Virus record (IMG/VR): IMGVR_UViG_3300022200_000097 | Span: 1-44,266 of that record | Length of the DNA: 44,266 nt | Strand: one strand, 5' to 3' | Source: a virus | In this document: piece after piece, positions 20,225-28,406 of the stretch | How positions within the stretch are numbered: the stretch's first letter is position 1 | Layout: each line of letters starts with the position of its first letter | Made by a program: the position numbers and the translations under genes | Notes under the pieces: generated by a model | The model's input: the letters and a program-made list of their open reading frames with translations, nothing else | Database searches by the model: none | What the model was told of the DNA's origin: nothing

Positions 20225-22128
20225 TAGATCTCAACATCCACAGTCTGTAACTGCACTGTCACTACCCCACTGAAACCTTGAGTGAATGACTGCGGGTTAA
20301 CCTGCTCAAATTGCACAGCACGCAACACACAAATGCGCTCTTCACCAGTTGAGAAGTCTTGAAACATGCAAGCACCACCGGACTGTTCCAGTTGTTCCAA
20401 TGCTTGCAGTCGAAGCCACGGGTCCGAGACACGAATGACACCATTCACATCCCTCTCTTCTGACATCAACATCAACGGGATCGTGATCGTGCGTGAACGC
20501 ACAGGTGCAGGCAACGCCCGCAACTGCCACTCCTCCAACACGGGACCACCCGTGTCACCTACACCACCACGGTTCATCGTGACAGTAACTTCAAACTCCG
20601 TGTTCGGCTGCAACTCAGCCGACACTGGAATGTTCAATGTGCCACCAACGGGAAGTGAATCAAAACCAGCAGCAGCCCCAGCACTATCTGAAATGGACAG
20701 ACCTAAAGTTCCCTCACCTAACCCAGAACGAATCGCCGCAGAGACAGGCTGTTTCCTTTCCGTAGTACCAAAACGAATAAGACCACTAGCAAGATAACCA
20801 CTCTCAGCCTTCCTCGTGGCATGCTGAACAAAAACTGAATCCGCTGTCGTAATCAAAGCCCGCCCAGTAGTACCAATGAACGCCACACTTGTTGGAGCCT
20901 CATCGGTGATAGACAAGTCAGATGCGTAAGCGAACCCGTCACCAACCTCCGTACCAAGATCGATACGCCACAAACCCTGCGAACTTAAACGAGTAACACG
21001 TCGAGTTGTGTACACGTACTCTCCGTTGAAAGCCAACCCGTAAACGTCATCCTCCACAGTCAACGGGCCGTACGTTAAACCCAAACCGTTCTGCGACTCA
21101 GTACCCACACGAACACCACGGTTCGTGGCGGTAACCACAAAAGTGGAAAGGTATGACTTCATTGCCCTGACAGTTTCCCCGATGGGAAACTCTGCCACCA
21201 CAATCGGTTCCAGCATTGCACTGTTCCCACCAACACTTGAATCGATAGTGAAAGAAATAACCCGCGATTGAATACCAATGTTCGTGGCAACAAGAATCGC
21301 GGATGTAGTCTCCGTCACTGCAGCAAACGACATGCTCGTGGATTTATATGAGTAACGGGAATCATCAACCAACACCACCGTTACAGGTGGTGAAGCAGGG
21401 TTCCTACCCAACTCAAACACGTGCATCGGTACAGCGCCCGTGATTTTCGCACACAAAATAATGCGGTCCTTCACATAACCCAAAGCCTGAACATCCCACG
21501 TGGCAGAACCAGCGGGTGGTGAATACAACTTCACCACCGTCAAGGTGCTGCTCACCTCGTACAATCCATCCGCTGCACCAACAAGTGCAGAACACCCATC
21601 CGTTGCTAACCGCAACGCAACACCAGTGAATGCAGTGACCTGCTCGATAGTGTCCGTAGACGCACGGTACAAGTACAAGTCGCTATCAGAAATGAACCAC
21701 ACACCAAGAGCGCACGGTGTTGCATGCGAAGCACCAGACTCAAAGACACGTTCCGTGTCAGGTAGCAAGGTCAGTTGACCTTGCGTCCACACGTCAACAT
21801 TGGCTGACTCGCGGAAACGAAACAAATCCAACTCGTCCGCGTCATAAAAATCCGCACCCGCACCACGATGCCATGACGTGGCAGAACGCAACCACCAGTT
21901 AGACAACGTGTTCTCACCAGCGGAAGCACCCTGATCGATACGTTCCTTCTGGAACTGCGTCGTTACACGGGAATACTTATCGTCCTTCGTGATGGCACTA
22001 AGCCACGGCTGATTGCCGATGGCGTAGTTCGCAGCGAAATCGTTACGGTCGTATCGTGCAAGGGCTTCAATAACATCCGTGCCCAAAGCGAACGGAATAT
22101 CATTAACAATCCCCTTGTTCTCCGACAC
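20224..22128 (-). CDS. Large tail protein (nozzle/minor tail type)
   Basis: The protein has 634 residues. The N-terminal part (about 1-110, with NTLSNWWLRSATSWHRGAG and LFRFRESANVDVWTQGQLTLLP) matches a minor tail protein family I know from actinophages. The middle consists of repeated beta segments, compatible with a propeller; the C-terminal 150 residues look like a galectin- or jelly-roll-type domain. In podoviruses the counterpart would be the tail nozzle or a tail hub. It lies after the lysis genes, which is unusual. Confidence 0.7.
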   Translation of the reverse strand: MSENKGIVNDIPFALGTDVIEALARYDRNDFAANYAIGNQPWLSAITKDDKYSRVTTQFQKERIDQGASAGENTLSNWWLRSATSWHRGAGADFYDADELDLFRFRESANVDVWTQGQLTLLPDTERVFESGASHATPCALGVWFISDSDLYLYRASTDTIEQVTAFTGVALRLATDGCSALVGAADGLYEVSSTLTVVKLYSPPAGSATWDVQALGYVKDRIILCAKITGAVPMHVFELGRNPASPPVTVVLVDDSRYSYKSTSMSFAAVTETTSAILVATNIGIQSRVISFTIDSSVGGNSAMLEPIVVAEFPIGETVRAMKSYLSTFVVTATNRGVRVGTESQNGLGLTYGPLTVEDDVYGLAFNGEYVYTTRRVTRLSSQGLWRIDLGTEVGDGFAYASDLSITDEAPTSVAFIGTTGRALITTADSVFVQHATRKAESGYLASGLIRFGTTERKQPVSAAIRSGLGEGTLGLSISDSAGAAAGFDSLPVGGTLNIPVSAELQPNTEFEVTVTMNRGGVGDTGGPVLEEWQLRALPAPVRSRTITIPLMLMSEERDVNGVIRVSDPWLRLQALEQLEQSGGACMFQDFSTGEERICVLRAVQFEQVNPQSFTQGFSGVVTVQLQTVDVEI

Positions 22129-22130
22129 AA

Positions 22131-22640
22131 TCAGACCTTCCCTTGAGCCTTAATTCTTCCAGTGGCTGTAATACCAAGACGTTTCATTTCAGTTTTAACT
22201 GCAGCAACGCTAGGAGTTTTAATAACTAGGTGCATGGGGTCATAAAATCGCTCGTACGTCCCCCCCCATTCCAGCATGGAGTACTGCCGCAGTAGCCGCT
22301 TCATGCGAAGTGCTTTCACAGGGTGACGCACCCACCACGTGTTAGACCGTGACTGGCTACCCTCTTTAGTTGCATTCAAGTCAACCGCTACACCACCACA
22401 GTGATCCGAAATACGAGAGGAAGCCCGACCCTTGCGGGGTGCAGTCCACGCCCAATCATCATACGTACCAACGTCAATCGGCTGAATGACACGATGATAC
22501 TCAGCGATGAAAGCAACAAGATACGGGCCAACATCCTTACGCAAACGCATGTGACGCTTAGTGCCGGGAACAGTAAACAGTTTCAGTCGAGCATCGGACA
22601 TCGTGGGGATAACATCCCAACCCTTAATAGTTTTACTCAT
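22131..22640 (-). CDS. M15 family peptidase endolysin
   Basis: The protein has 169 residues. SDHCGGVAVD (H80, D87) and MLEWGGTYERFYDPMH (E124, H137) are the zinc ligands and catalytic glutamate of the VanY/L-Ala-D-Glu peptidase type. It should cleave peptide stems of the cell wall at lysis. There is no signal peptide, so release through the neighbouring holin is expected. It overlaps the holin gene stop by four bases. Confidence 0.9.
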   Translation of the reverse strand: MSKTIKGWDVIPTMSDARLKLFTVPGTKRHMRLRKDVGPYLVAFIAEYHRVIQPIDVGTYDDWAWTAPRKGRASSRISDHCGGVAVDLNATKEGSQSRSNTWWVRHPVKALRMKRLLRQYSMLEWGGTYERFYDPMHLVIKTPSVAAVKTEMKRLGITATGRIKAQGKV

Positions 22641-22855
22641 TGCATTGATCCTTTACCGAAACGAATATCTTCAGGGTTGAGTGCATCGGTGAGAACAACA
22701 CCACCGGCAGCAATCGCGACAGCGACCGCTGGATGCAGGTTGAGGGAGTCGACGTTTGCCACAAGCCAACCGATGGCAGCCCACACACCAACCTTGAAGG
22801 CAACACCAATAGGGCTTGCCGCTAGTTTGTACAAGACTTCGTTTACTTCGTTCAC
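22637..22855 (-). CDS. Holin-like membrane protein
   Basis: The protein has 72 residues with two hydrophobic helices (about 15-34, IGVAFKVGVWAAIGWLVANV, and 42-56, AVAVAIAAGGVVLTD), short polar ends, and direct coupling to the endolysin gene by ATGA. This is the form and place of a two-span holin. Confidence 0.75.
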   Translation of the reverse strand: MNEVNEVLYKLAASPIGVAFKVGVWAAIGWLVANVDSLNLHPAVAVAIAAGGVVLTDALNPEDIRFGKGSMQ

Positions 22856-23091
22856 TTGGACTCCTTATCTAGATGCCAATCAATGTGTCCATCGAGTTTT
22901 TCGTTTAGTCGATCTACGTTCCGCTCGATCCTGTCAACAGCGTCACGTAAACTTGCACCGGAATTTGGGATGGTCTCGTGCAGAACCTCGTTGACTTTGG
23001 TTCGCACGATCCAAAACAAGACACCAACAACGGAAGCACCGACCGCCATGATTGTTGCGAGTTCCGTGGGACTATCAATCCATTCGGGCAC
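22852..23091 (-). CDS. Second holin-type or DUF2746-like membrane protein
   Basis: The protein has 79 residues with one membrane helix (about 12-29, TIMAVGASVVGVLFWIV) and a coiled-coil tail (LRDAVDRIERNVDRLNEKL). The layout is that of DUF2746 proteins found in actinophage lysis cassettes. ATGA overlap with the holin gene. It may be the pore former or a regulator of the other holin. Confidence 0.75.
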   Translation of the reverse strand: MPEWIDSPTELATIMAVGASVVGVLFWIVRTKVNEVLHETIPNSGASLRDAVDRIERNVDRLNEKLDGHIDWHLDKESK

Positions 23092-23110
23092 TGGTCTCTA
23101 CTTTCGGGTA

Positions 23111-23140
23111 TGAAAAAACCCCAGCGGATTTGCTGGGGTT
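23111..23140 (-). terminator. Intrinsic terminator after the glycine-rich fibre gene
   Basis: AACCCCAGC (23117-23125) and GCTGGGGTT (23132-23140), a perfect 9-bp stem with a six-base loop. On the - strand it is followed by a T6 run. It separates the tail-fibre genes from the lysis genes and would limit early lysis gene expression. Confidence 0.88.
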
Positions 23141-23157
23141 ACATGGATGGGTGAGTG

Positions 23158-23940
23158 TTACGCGATCCTGTAAGAAACGATAATCACACCTGAACCACCA
23201 ATTCCGTTTCCTGCGAGTCCTGCACCACCACCACCACCACCAAATCCGTTTGCACCATTTAGTCCGGTCTGTCCTCCGCCACCAGCACCACCGGGACAAC
23301 GGGGATTAAGACCCAAGTTGTGTGCCCCACCACCACCACCCGCGTAGTAGGTGTTGGTTCCCGTAATGTTGTTTAATCTACCTATTCCGCCTACACCGCC
23401 CAATTCGTAGCCACGGACATTGCCGCCGACACCACCTGCACCTCCACCACCACCGGAGGCATACACGTAGTCTCCATTGCCGCCAGCGTTTGCCGTGGGA
23501 GCGCCTGACGCTCCACCATTCTGTACGCGACCTCCACCATAACTACCCGGAGACGCAGAGCCAACCGTTGCAAGAGAACTAGTACCAGCCGATCCGCCAA
23601 CAGTTGCGGCGTGACTACCGGCACTGATCGTTTGGCCGTCACGAATAAACATGCCACCGCCACCACCGCCGCCACCTTTGTCCCATGAACCGCTGCCTCC
23701 GCCACCACCAACTAGAAGCACACGGAATGGTTGCGCACCAGAAGTGACTGTGAGTGTTCCACTACTAAGGAATTTGTGAACCTTCCACGTTTGCCCTGTG
23801 CCGTTGTAATTCGTAATGGTGGTTACTGTCCCGCCAGTTGCTTCATTCCACATGGGGAAAGTGCGTTCCGCACCTTTCCTCGTCTGCGCAACAGTCCGAC
23901 TACCAATCCTTAAAGAGTCAGCGAAATTAAACAGTGGCAT
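23158..23940 (-). CDS. Glycine-rich tail fibre/receptor-binding protein
   Basis: The protein has 260 residues. After an N-terminal domain (about 1-85, ending near PFRVLLVGGGG) the protein is made of Gly runs (GGGGGGGG, SGGGGGAGGVGG) and closes with GGSGVIIVSYRI, the form of phage glycine-rich receptor-binding domains that fold as polyglycine II bundles. It is the last of the receptor-binding genes. It is preceded by a small gene (23943-24167) that may be its partner or N-terminal module. Confidence 0.8.
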   Translation of the reverse strand: MPLFNFADSLRIGSRTVAQTRKGAERTFPMWNEATGGTVTTITNYNGTGQTWKVHKFLSSGTLTVTSGAQPFRVLLVGGGGGSGSWDKGGGGGGGGMFIRDGQTISAGSHAATVGGSAGTSSLATVGSASPGSYGGGRVQNGGASGAPTANAGGNGDYVYASGGGGGAGGVGGNVRGYELGGVGGIGRLNNITGTNTYYAGGGGGAHNLGLNPRCPGGAGGGGQTGLNGANGFGGGGGGAGLAGNGIGGSGVIIVSYRIA

Positions 23941-23942
23941 GT

Positions 23943-24167
23943 CTATCCCACAATGACATAGAGTGTGGTTGCATCAGGAGTAAGAGCGTTATACGCAGCC
24001 TGTGTCAACTCAACAATATTGGTTACGGTTCCGTTGCTAGCAATCTTGTCGGCAACAGCAGCAGAAAGTTCACTATCAGTTACCTTGTCGGCAACAGCGG
24101 ACGACAGTTCGCTGTCAGTAGCCAGCGACTGACCACCAAGATCGGCAAGTGTTCTTGCTCTAGACAT
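23943..24167 (-). CDS. Small fibre-associated protein with internal repeat
   Basis: The protein has 74 residues. TDSELSSAVADK and VTDSELSAAVADK form a tandem repeat at about 17-45, followed by a C-terminal YNALTPDATTLYVIVG that is common at the ends of phage fibre proteins. It overlaps the chaperone-like gene before it by eight bases. Confidence 0.65.
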   Translation of the reverse strand: MSRARTLADLGGQSLATDSELSSAVADKVTDSELSAAVADKIASNGTVTNIVELTQAAYNALTPDATTLYVIVG

Positions 24168-24405
24168 TCACAACCCCTAACGATGGGTACATCACATTAA
24201 TCATTTCGTCCGTGAACCCTAGAGACTTAGCGTGCTCGATAGCATCTGTTTTCGCTTGCGTCTCAGCCGCTAACACGGCAGCATGTTCCGCTTCAGCAGC
24301 GAGGGCAGCAGCAATGTCTGCCTCACGTTGTGCTTGCTCCTCTGGGGTGAAGTCACGTTCGATACGTTCCCCTGTTGCCACGTTTATTTCTAAAACATCA
24401 GCCAT
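24160..24405 (-). CDS. Tail fibre chaperone-like protein, cassette 3
   Basis: The protein has 81 residues: a charged helical middle (EEQAQREADIAAALAAEAE) and the C-terminal HAKSLGFTDEMINVMYPSLG, nearly the same as the end of the chaperone-like protein of cassette 2, though the N-terminal domains are unrelated. This shared end suggests module exchange. It follows its putative client gene (24408-25031). Confidence 0.7.
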   Translation of the reverse strand: MADVLEINVATGERIERDFTPEEQAQREADIAAALAAEAEHAAVLAAETQAKTDAIEHAKSLGFTDEMINVMYPSLGVVNV

Positions 24406-24407
24406 TG

Positions 24408-25031
24408 TTATGCCTCGTTCCTGTAGCCATAGACGCGGATAGTGCCTGTAAAGTTACCTGCTGCACAAAACAGAGAAAACCCGTCAAAAACTGTTGTGGA
24501 CTTGTGAAATCCTGACGTAAACATTTGAACTCCGCTAGTTTGGTGACTCGTAGTTCTGTTTAGCCAGCCAGTATTAGACGCCTTTACTGGATTACGAAAC
24601 TCAAACTCTGAAAAATACTGTTCTGTTCCCCAAGGCCCATAGGTAAAATCTACTAATGTACTTGCCGATCCTGCGTAAGTTGTTATTGCTGTTGAATAAT
24701 TACGTTGGTTAATGTGTGCGTAAACTGGGTCGGTGTTATCAGTCCCTGAGGTGCGTAACCTCATCGTGTGAGTCGTAGCCGAACTTGGCACAAACTCGAA
24801 TAATACCCTGTAATAATCGTATGTACTCGTAAACACATCATTCAAACTCACACTCGACACGGCACTAAACGTGGTCGTGTTGATATGCACCATCCCTTGC
24901 GGCGCACCAGTCACAGTTGCTGCACTAAAATCATGCACACCCGCATAAGTGGCATCACCATCAGCATCAAGAACAATCGCGGGAGATGCAGCAGAAGGAT
25001 GCTGCAAATTAGTTGTCTTTAATGTACTCAT
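24408..25031 (-). CDS. Tail fibre/receptor-binding protein, cassette 3
   Basis: The protein has 207 residues. The N-terminal STLKTTNLQHPSAASPAIVLDADG is the phage fibre tag that attaches such proteins to the virion; the rest is a Ser/Thr/aromatic beta domain typical of receptor-binding tips, ending IRVYGYRNE. ATGA overlap with the chaperone-like gene upstream. Confidence 0.75.
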   Translation of the reverse strand: MSTLKTTNLQHPSAASPAIVLDADGDATYAGVHDFSAATVTGAPQGMVHINTTTFSAVSSVSLNDVFTSTYDYYRVLFEFVPSSATTHTMRLRTSGTDNTDPVYAHINQRNYSTAITTYAGSASTLVDFTYGPWGTEQYFSEFEFRNPVKASNTGWLNRTTSHQTSGVQMFTSGFHKSTTVFDGFSLFCAAGNFTGTIRVYGYRNEA

Positions 25032-25306
25032 GCTTCACTCCCCAAATTCGGATACATCACAGAAATCATTTCATCAGTAAACCCAAGACTCTTCGCGTGA
25101 GTAATCGCTGCTGTTCGTGCAGCAGCCTCACCCGCAACACGCTCCGCCTCAACGGTTTCAAGGCGGGCAACCTCAGCATCAACCTCCGCCTGAGTTAGCG
25201 GGGTGACATTCTCCGTATGCCAAATGATGCCTTCAACGTCATCACCAATCATTGACCACTCAACATTGGGGCGTAGACTTGATACTGCTTTGTCTATCGT
25301 AATCAT
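25028..25306 (-). CDS. Tail fibre chaperone-like protein, cassette 2
   Basis: The protein has 92 residues. The N-terminal domain (AVSSLRPNVEWSMIGDDVEGIIWHTENV followed by a TQAEVDAEVARLE helix) is paralogous to cassette 1 and matches XkdW-like/tail assembly chaperone proteins; the C-terminus (HAKSLGFTDEMISVMYPNLG) is shared with cassette 3. It thus joins features of both neighbours. Confidence 0.78.
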   Translation of the reverse strand: MITIDKAVSSLRPNVEWSMIGDDVEGIIWHTENVTPLTQAEVDAEVARLETVEAERVAGEAAARTAAITHAKSLGFTDEMISVMYPNLGSEA

Positions 25307-25803
25307 GCTGCCACCTCAATCAGAGTTATAACGGATGTTCCGCTACCTCGCTGTACAAAACCATAAGTACTTGAATTAGCCGTGGGCATAGCAAATTGGG
25401 TTTTGTAAATAGTTGCGGTAGTTGAATTTGGTGAGTCTAAAAAAATGTACGAATTGTAAGCCGTATAACGTACAATTGTTGCTAAAGAAAGAAACGCTGA
25501 ATACAAATTTGTTTGTATATCTGTTGAATTTCTAACTATTTTAACGGTCATAATTCCAGTGTCGTTTGAGTCCATACACACTTGTTGTGAGACAAGGACT
25601 AACACTTTGCTTGCCGCTGATGATGGCGTTATTGTCGCTGTCAATCCTGTGTCTACAAATGTACTAGAAGTGCTAGTGACTTGTGTGGTAGTTGTTCCTG
25701 TCACTACCTGCAACACTTTCCCGAAACCTGTAGTCGGAATAGTTAAACCATTCAACGTTGTTGCACCAGCCAACGGGCCAGCACCATCAATAGTTACAGC
25801 CAT
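25303..25803 (-). CDS. Tail fibre/receptor-binding protein, cassette 2
   Basis: The protein has 166 residues with GKVLQVVTGTTTTQ, TSSTFVDTGLTATITPSSAASKVLVLVS and IFLDSPNSTTATIYKTQF segments, a beta-sandwich pattern seen in many environmental phage fibres. The same pattern is present in cassette 1. ATGA overlap with its chaperone-like gene. Confidence 0.75.
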   Translation of the reverse strand: MAVTIDGAGPLAGATTLNGLTIPTTGFGKVLQVVTGTTTTQVTSTSSTFVDTGLTATITPSSAASKVLVLVSQQVCMDSNDTGIMTVKIVRNSTDIQTNLYSAFLSLATIVRYTAYNSYIFLDSPNSTTATIYKTQFAMPTANSSTYGFVQRGSGTSVITLIEVAA

Positions 25804-26069
25804 TACACACTCCCCACAATCGCTTCAACCTCGGACAAGTTCAATCCAAGCGCAGACAACTTCGCTACCGCCGATTCACGCGCAGCAACCTTGACTGCCT
25901 CAGCATCAACAGCAGCCTGCTCAAGACGCAGGACTTCCGTCTCAACCTCTGCGGTTGTTAAAGGCTCCACGTTTGGTGTGTGCCAAATAATATTTTCAAC
26001 ATCGTCACCGTTCATAGTCCACTCAATGTTGGGACGGAGGGACGCTACGGCTTGTGCTGTAGTTATCAT
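25803..26069 (-). CDS. Tail fibre chaperone-like protein, cassette 1
   Basis: The protein has 88 residues from ATG 26069, chosen for the GGAGG six bases before it and the ATGA overlap. AVASLRPNIEWTMNGDDVENIIWHT and a TTAEVETEVLRLEQ helix pair it with cassette 2; the C-terminus (LSALGLNLSEVEAIVG) differs. Confidence 0.78.
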   Translation of the reverse strand: MITTAQAVASLRPNIEWTMNGDDVENIIWHTPNVEPLTTAEVETEVLRLEQAAVDAEAVKVAARESAVAKLSALGLNLSEVEAIVGSV

Positions 26070-26566
26070 GCTGACACCTCCCAAATAATGAACGAACGAG
26101 TGTATATATTTAAGGTATTTGCATTTGTTTTTGCTTGCACTTTGTAAGTTATTGGGCTTGCAGTTGCTGGACTGTCAGGGAATAAATTAGAAACAACCTC
26201 TGGAGGGCCACTTTGACTATCTTGCGCAAAATTGCCTACCGCAGTTGCATCTCTTAAATACTGGTAGGTTGCTTCTATCGCCGCCCCTGACCTATTTTGG
26301 AATGTAGAAAAAGCCAAAATAAAAGTGCTTGTTGCGCTTTTTGGTGTGAGCGTAATTGACATACTAGTTACATCAACAAAACTTGTGCTGCTAGTACTGA
26401 AAGTCGCTGCGCTTGTTACCGAATTTACAGACAACACCTTCCCACCCTCAGCAGTCAGCAACGTCCCCGTCCCTGACGGCAACGACAACACACCGTCAGG
26501 AGCGATATCGGGTGGCGCTAACTCCGTGTAGCCACTTGTCGAACCGTATAAACGTACGTTACCCAT
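26066..26566 (-). CDS. Tail fibre/receptor-binding protein, cassette 1
   Basis: The protein has 166 residues. After an N-terminal stretch resembling virion-attachment tags (VRLYGSTSGYTELAPPD, LPSGTGTLLT) comes the same adhesin-type fold as cassette 2 (GKVLSVNSVTSAATFSTSST, FVDVTSMSITLTPKSATSTF, FPDSPATASPITYKVQA). Adjacent to the large fibre gene. Confidence 0.75.
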   Translation of the reverse strand: MGNVRLYGSTSGYTELAPPDIAPDGVLSLPSGTGTLLTAEGGKVLSVNSVTSAATFSTSSTSFVDVTSMSITLTPKSATSTFILAFSTFQNRSGAAIEATYQYLRDATAVGNFAQDSQSGPPEVVSNLFPDSPATASPITYKVQAKTNANTLNIYTRSFIIWEVSA

Positions 26567-28402
26567 TTAGACCACACTCCATACTGATCCGCTAGGAATC
26601 GTTATTGTTGCTGTTGCTTCAATCTCTACAGGCCCGGCGCTCATCGCGTTCTTGTCTGTACTAATCGTGTAATCAGTTGTCACAGCAACATCGTTTTCAT
26701 AAAACACTTGATCAGCGCCACCACCAGTAGCACCACCAAGACCAGCAGTAGCAGAAGCAATCGCAGCATCCGCCTCAGCAATCGTGTACGTGTTCGCCAC
26801 ATTGAACGAAGCAAACGCAACAACAGTCAACGTGTCACTCACCGCAGCGCCACTCGCCAGAGTGACACTGTTCACTCCGGTCGTGTAATCATCACCGGGA
26901 TTAAGAAGCACACCGTTGAGGAACACTTGAATCAAACCAGCAGTAAATGACATGCTCACAGCATTGTCATCCACCCCAGAGAACACTGTTTGTGCAGCGG
27001 TAGCCGTGTACTCGTACGTGACAATTGAAGCAACAGATGCGGCAGAAGCCTTCAACCAGCCAGCACCATCGAAGACATACATGCCGATGACTTCAGAAGA
27101 CCCAGTATTCAGATAGAACAATGCACCCTGTAGTAAGGCATCGCCATCATTGTCAAGTGTCGGTGCAACCGACTTAGACCCAAGGTAACGATCATCGAAA
27201 GAATCTAAGGCTGTCGCTGCAGCAGCAGCAGAGTTAGCCGAATCCACCGAAGACGAAGAGGCAGCACTGGCAGAAGCGGCTGCACCGCTAGCACTCGTAG
27301 CAGCGTTAGATTCGCTCGTGGCTGCAGCGGTCTCAGACGCTGCAGCGTTAACCTCACTGGTAGCAGCAGCAGCCTCAGAGGCTGCTGTATTCGATTCCGA
27401 AGTGGCAGCAGTAGAAGCCGAAGAGGCGGCATTGCCTTCACTCGTGGAAGCATTCGATGCACTCGTTGACGCGGCACTCGCAGACGAAGCCGCATTCGTT
27501 TCACTAGTACCAGCGGCACTCTCAGAAGCAGCAGCGTTAGATGCTGATGTCGCTGCAGCCGACTCCGATGCACCCGCTGCGCTATCACTGGAGGCTGCAG
27601 CAGCGGCACTGCTTGCAGCATTAGATGCACTGGTGGCAGCGTTAGAAGCCTGAGTGGATGCAGTCGATGCGCTACCAGCAGCAGCAGTAGCACTGGAAGA
27701 AGAACTGGACGCACTCACTGCTGCACCAGTCTCCGCAGTCTCCGCATTGGATTCAGCGATCTCTGCTGCAGCCTGCGCTGCTTCAGCAGCCACCTGTGCA
27801 GTCTCAGCGTTGACCTCAGCGGTCTCCGCATTCGTTTCAGCAAGTTCAGCAGCAACCCTCGCCGCAACCGCTGCAGTCTTAGCAGCCTCAGCCAACGTCA
27901 GTTGGCTAGTAACCCCAGTCTCAACAAAGTTCTTGGTAGCAGCATCCTGCGCAGAAGCAGGATCAGCAAGACCAGTGACCCTGAAACCACCAGCGGCGAG
28001 GTTCCCACCAAGAGTCTTATTCGTCAACGACTGAGTTGTTGTTGTGCCAACAACAGCAGCACCAGCGCCAATGTCATGCACACCATTAGATGCAGCCTCA
28101 TGCGTACGGAAATCAGTGAAGTCCTTCGCAGACACGCCATGTTCCACTGACGTACCAGCAGAATGCGCACGCGCAGAAGTACCATCGAAACCACGAGTGA
28201 CCACAAGTGACGCGCCAACCAGCCCGGTCACCGTAACGATTTCCTCGTTCGCTGAATCCTTCTCAAGGATCAGCGTGAACGGGTACTGTGATGGGAAGTT
28301 TGTGCTAGAGGCAACAATCACCTCAACATCAGTAGAAGAAACAGACGCAGCAAGTGTCGTTCGGACAGCAGTACTGGAATAGTAACGTGCAGGAGTTCCC
28401 AT
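26567..28402 (-). CDS. Large tail fibre with Ala/Ser repeat stalk
   Basis: The protein has 611 residues. Residues 1-150 form an attachment domain; about 165-390 is a stalk of Ala/Ser/Glu/Asn repeats with heptad-like spacing (ETNAETAEVNAETA, then SASNAATSESAAATS units), likely a trimeric coiled coil. The C-terminal part has FDDRYLGSK and FLNGVLLNPGDDYT, both frequent in T7-type fibres. It would link the small receptor-binding proteins to the tail. Confidence 0.85.
   Translation of the reverse strand: MGTPARYYSSTAVRTTLAASVSSTDVEVIVASSTNFPSQYPFTLILEKDSANEEIVTVTGLVGASLVVTRGFDGTSARAHSAGTSVEHGVSAKDFTDFRTHEAASNGVHDIGAGAAVVGTTTTQSLTNKTLGGNLAAGGFRVTGLADPASAQDAATKNFVETGVTSQLTLAEAAKTAAVAARVAAELAETNAETAEVNAETAQVAAEAAQAAAEIAESNAETAETGAAVSASSSSSSATAAAGSASTASTQASNAATSASNAASSAAAAASSDSAAGASESAAATSASNAAASESAAGTSETNAASSASAASTSASNASTSEGNAASSASTAATSESNTAASEAAAATSEVNAAASETAAATSESNAATSASGAAASASAASSSSVDSANSAAAAATALDSFDDRYLGSKSVAPTLDNDGDALLQGALFYLNTGSSEVIGMYVFDGAGWLKASAASVASIVTYEYTATAAQTVFSGVDDNAVSMSFTAGLIQVFLNGVLLNPGDDYTTGVNSVTLASGAAVSDTLTVVAFASFNVANTYTIAEADAAIASATAGLGGATGGGADQVFYENDVAVTTDYTISTDKNAMSAGPVEIEATATITIPSGSVWSVV
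27200..27850. repeat. Imperfect tandem repeats coding for the fibre stalk
   Basis: Short degenerate repeats of codons for Ala, Ser, Glu and Asn recur through this stretch (gcagcagc-, gcactcgt- and tcagaag-type units). Because they lack stop codons in several frames, long spurious ORFs appear on the + strand here. Such tracts can expand or shrink by recombination. Confidence 0.7.
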
Positions 28403-28406
28403 TCAA

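Noticed and set aside
23075-23299. Trp/Arg-rich 74-residue frame over the end of the glycine-rich fibre gene
   Set aside because: Its composition is an out-of-frame reading of Gly codons and it crosses the terminator stem.
27318-28034. Ala/Val-rich + strand open frames opposite the tail-fibre stalk
   Set aside because: They are the reverse complement of the Ala/Ser repeat codons; low-complexity repeats lack stops in several frames.
23158-28402. Diversity-generating retroelement acting on tail-fibre genes
   Set aside because: No reverse transcriptase gene and no template/variable repeat pair with adenine-specific changes were seen; variation is better explained by cassette duplication and exchange.
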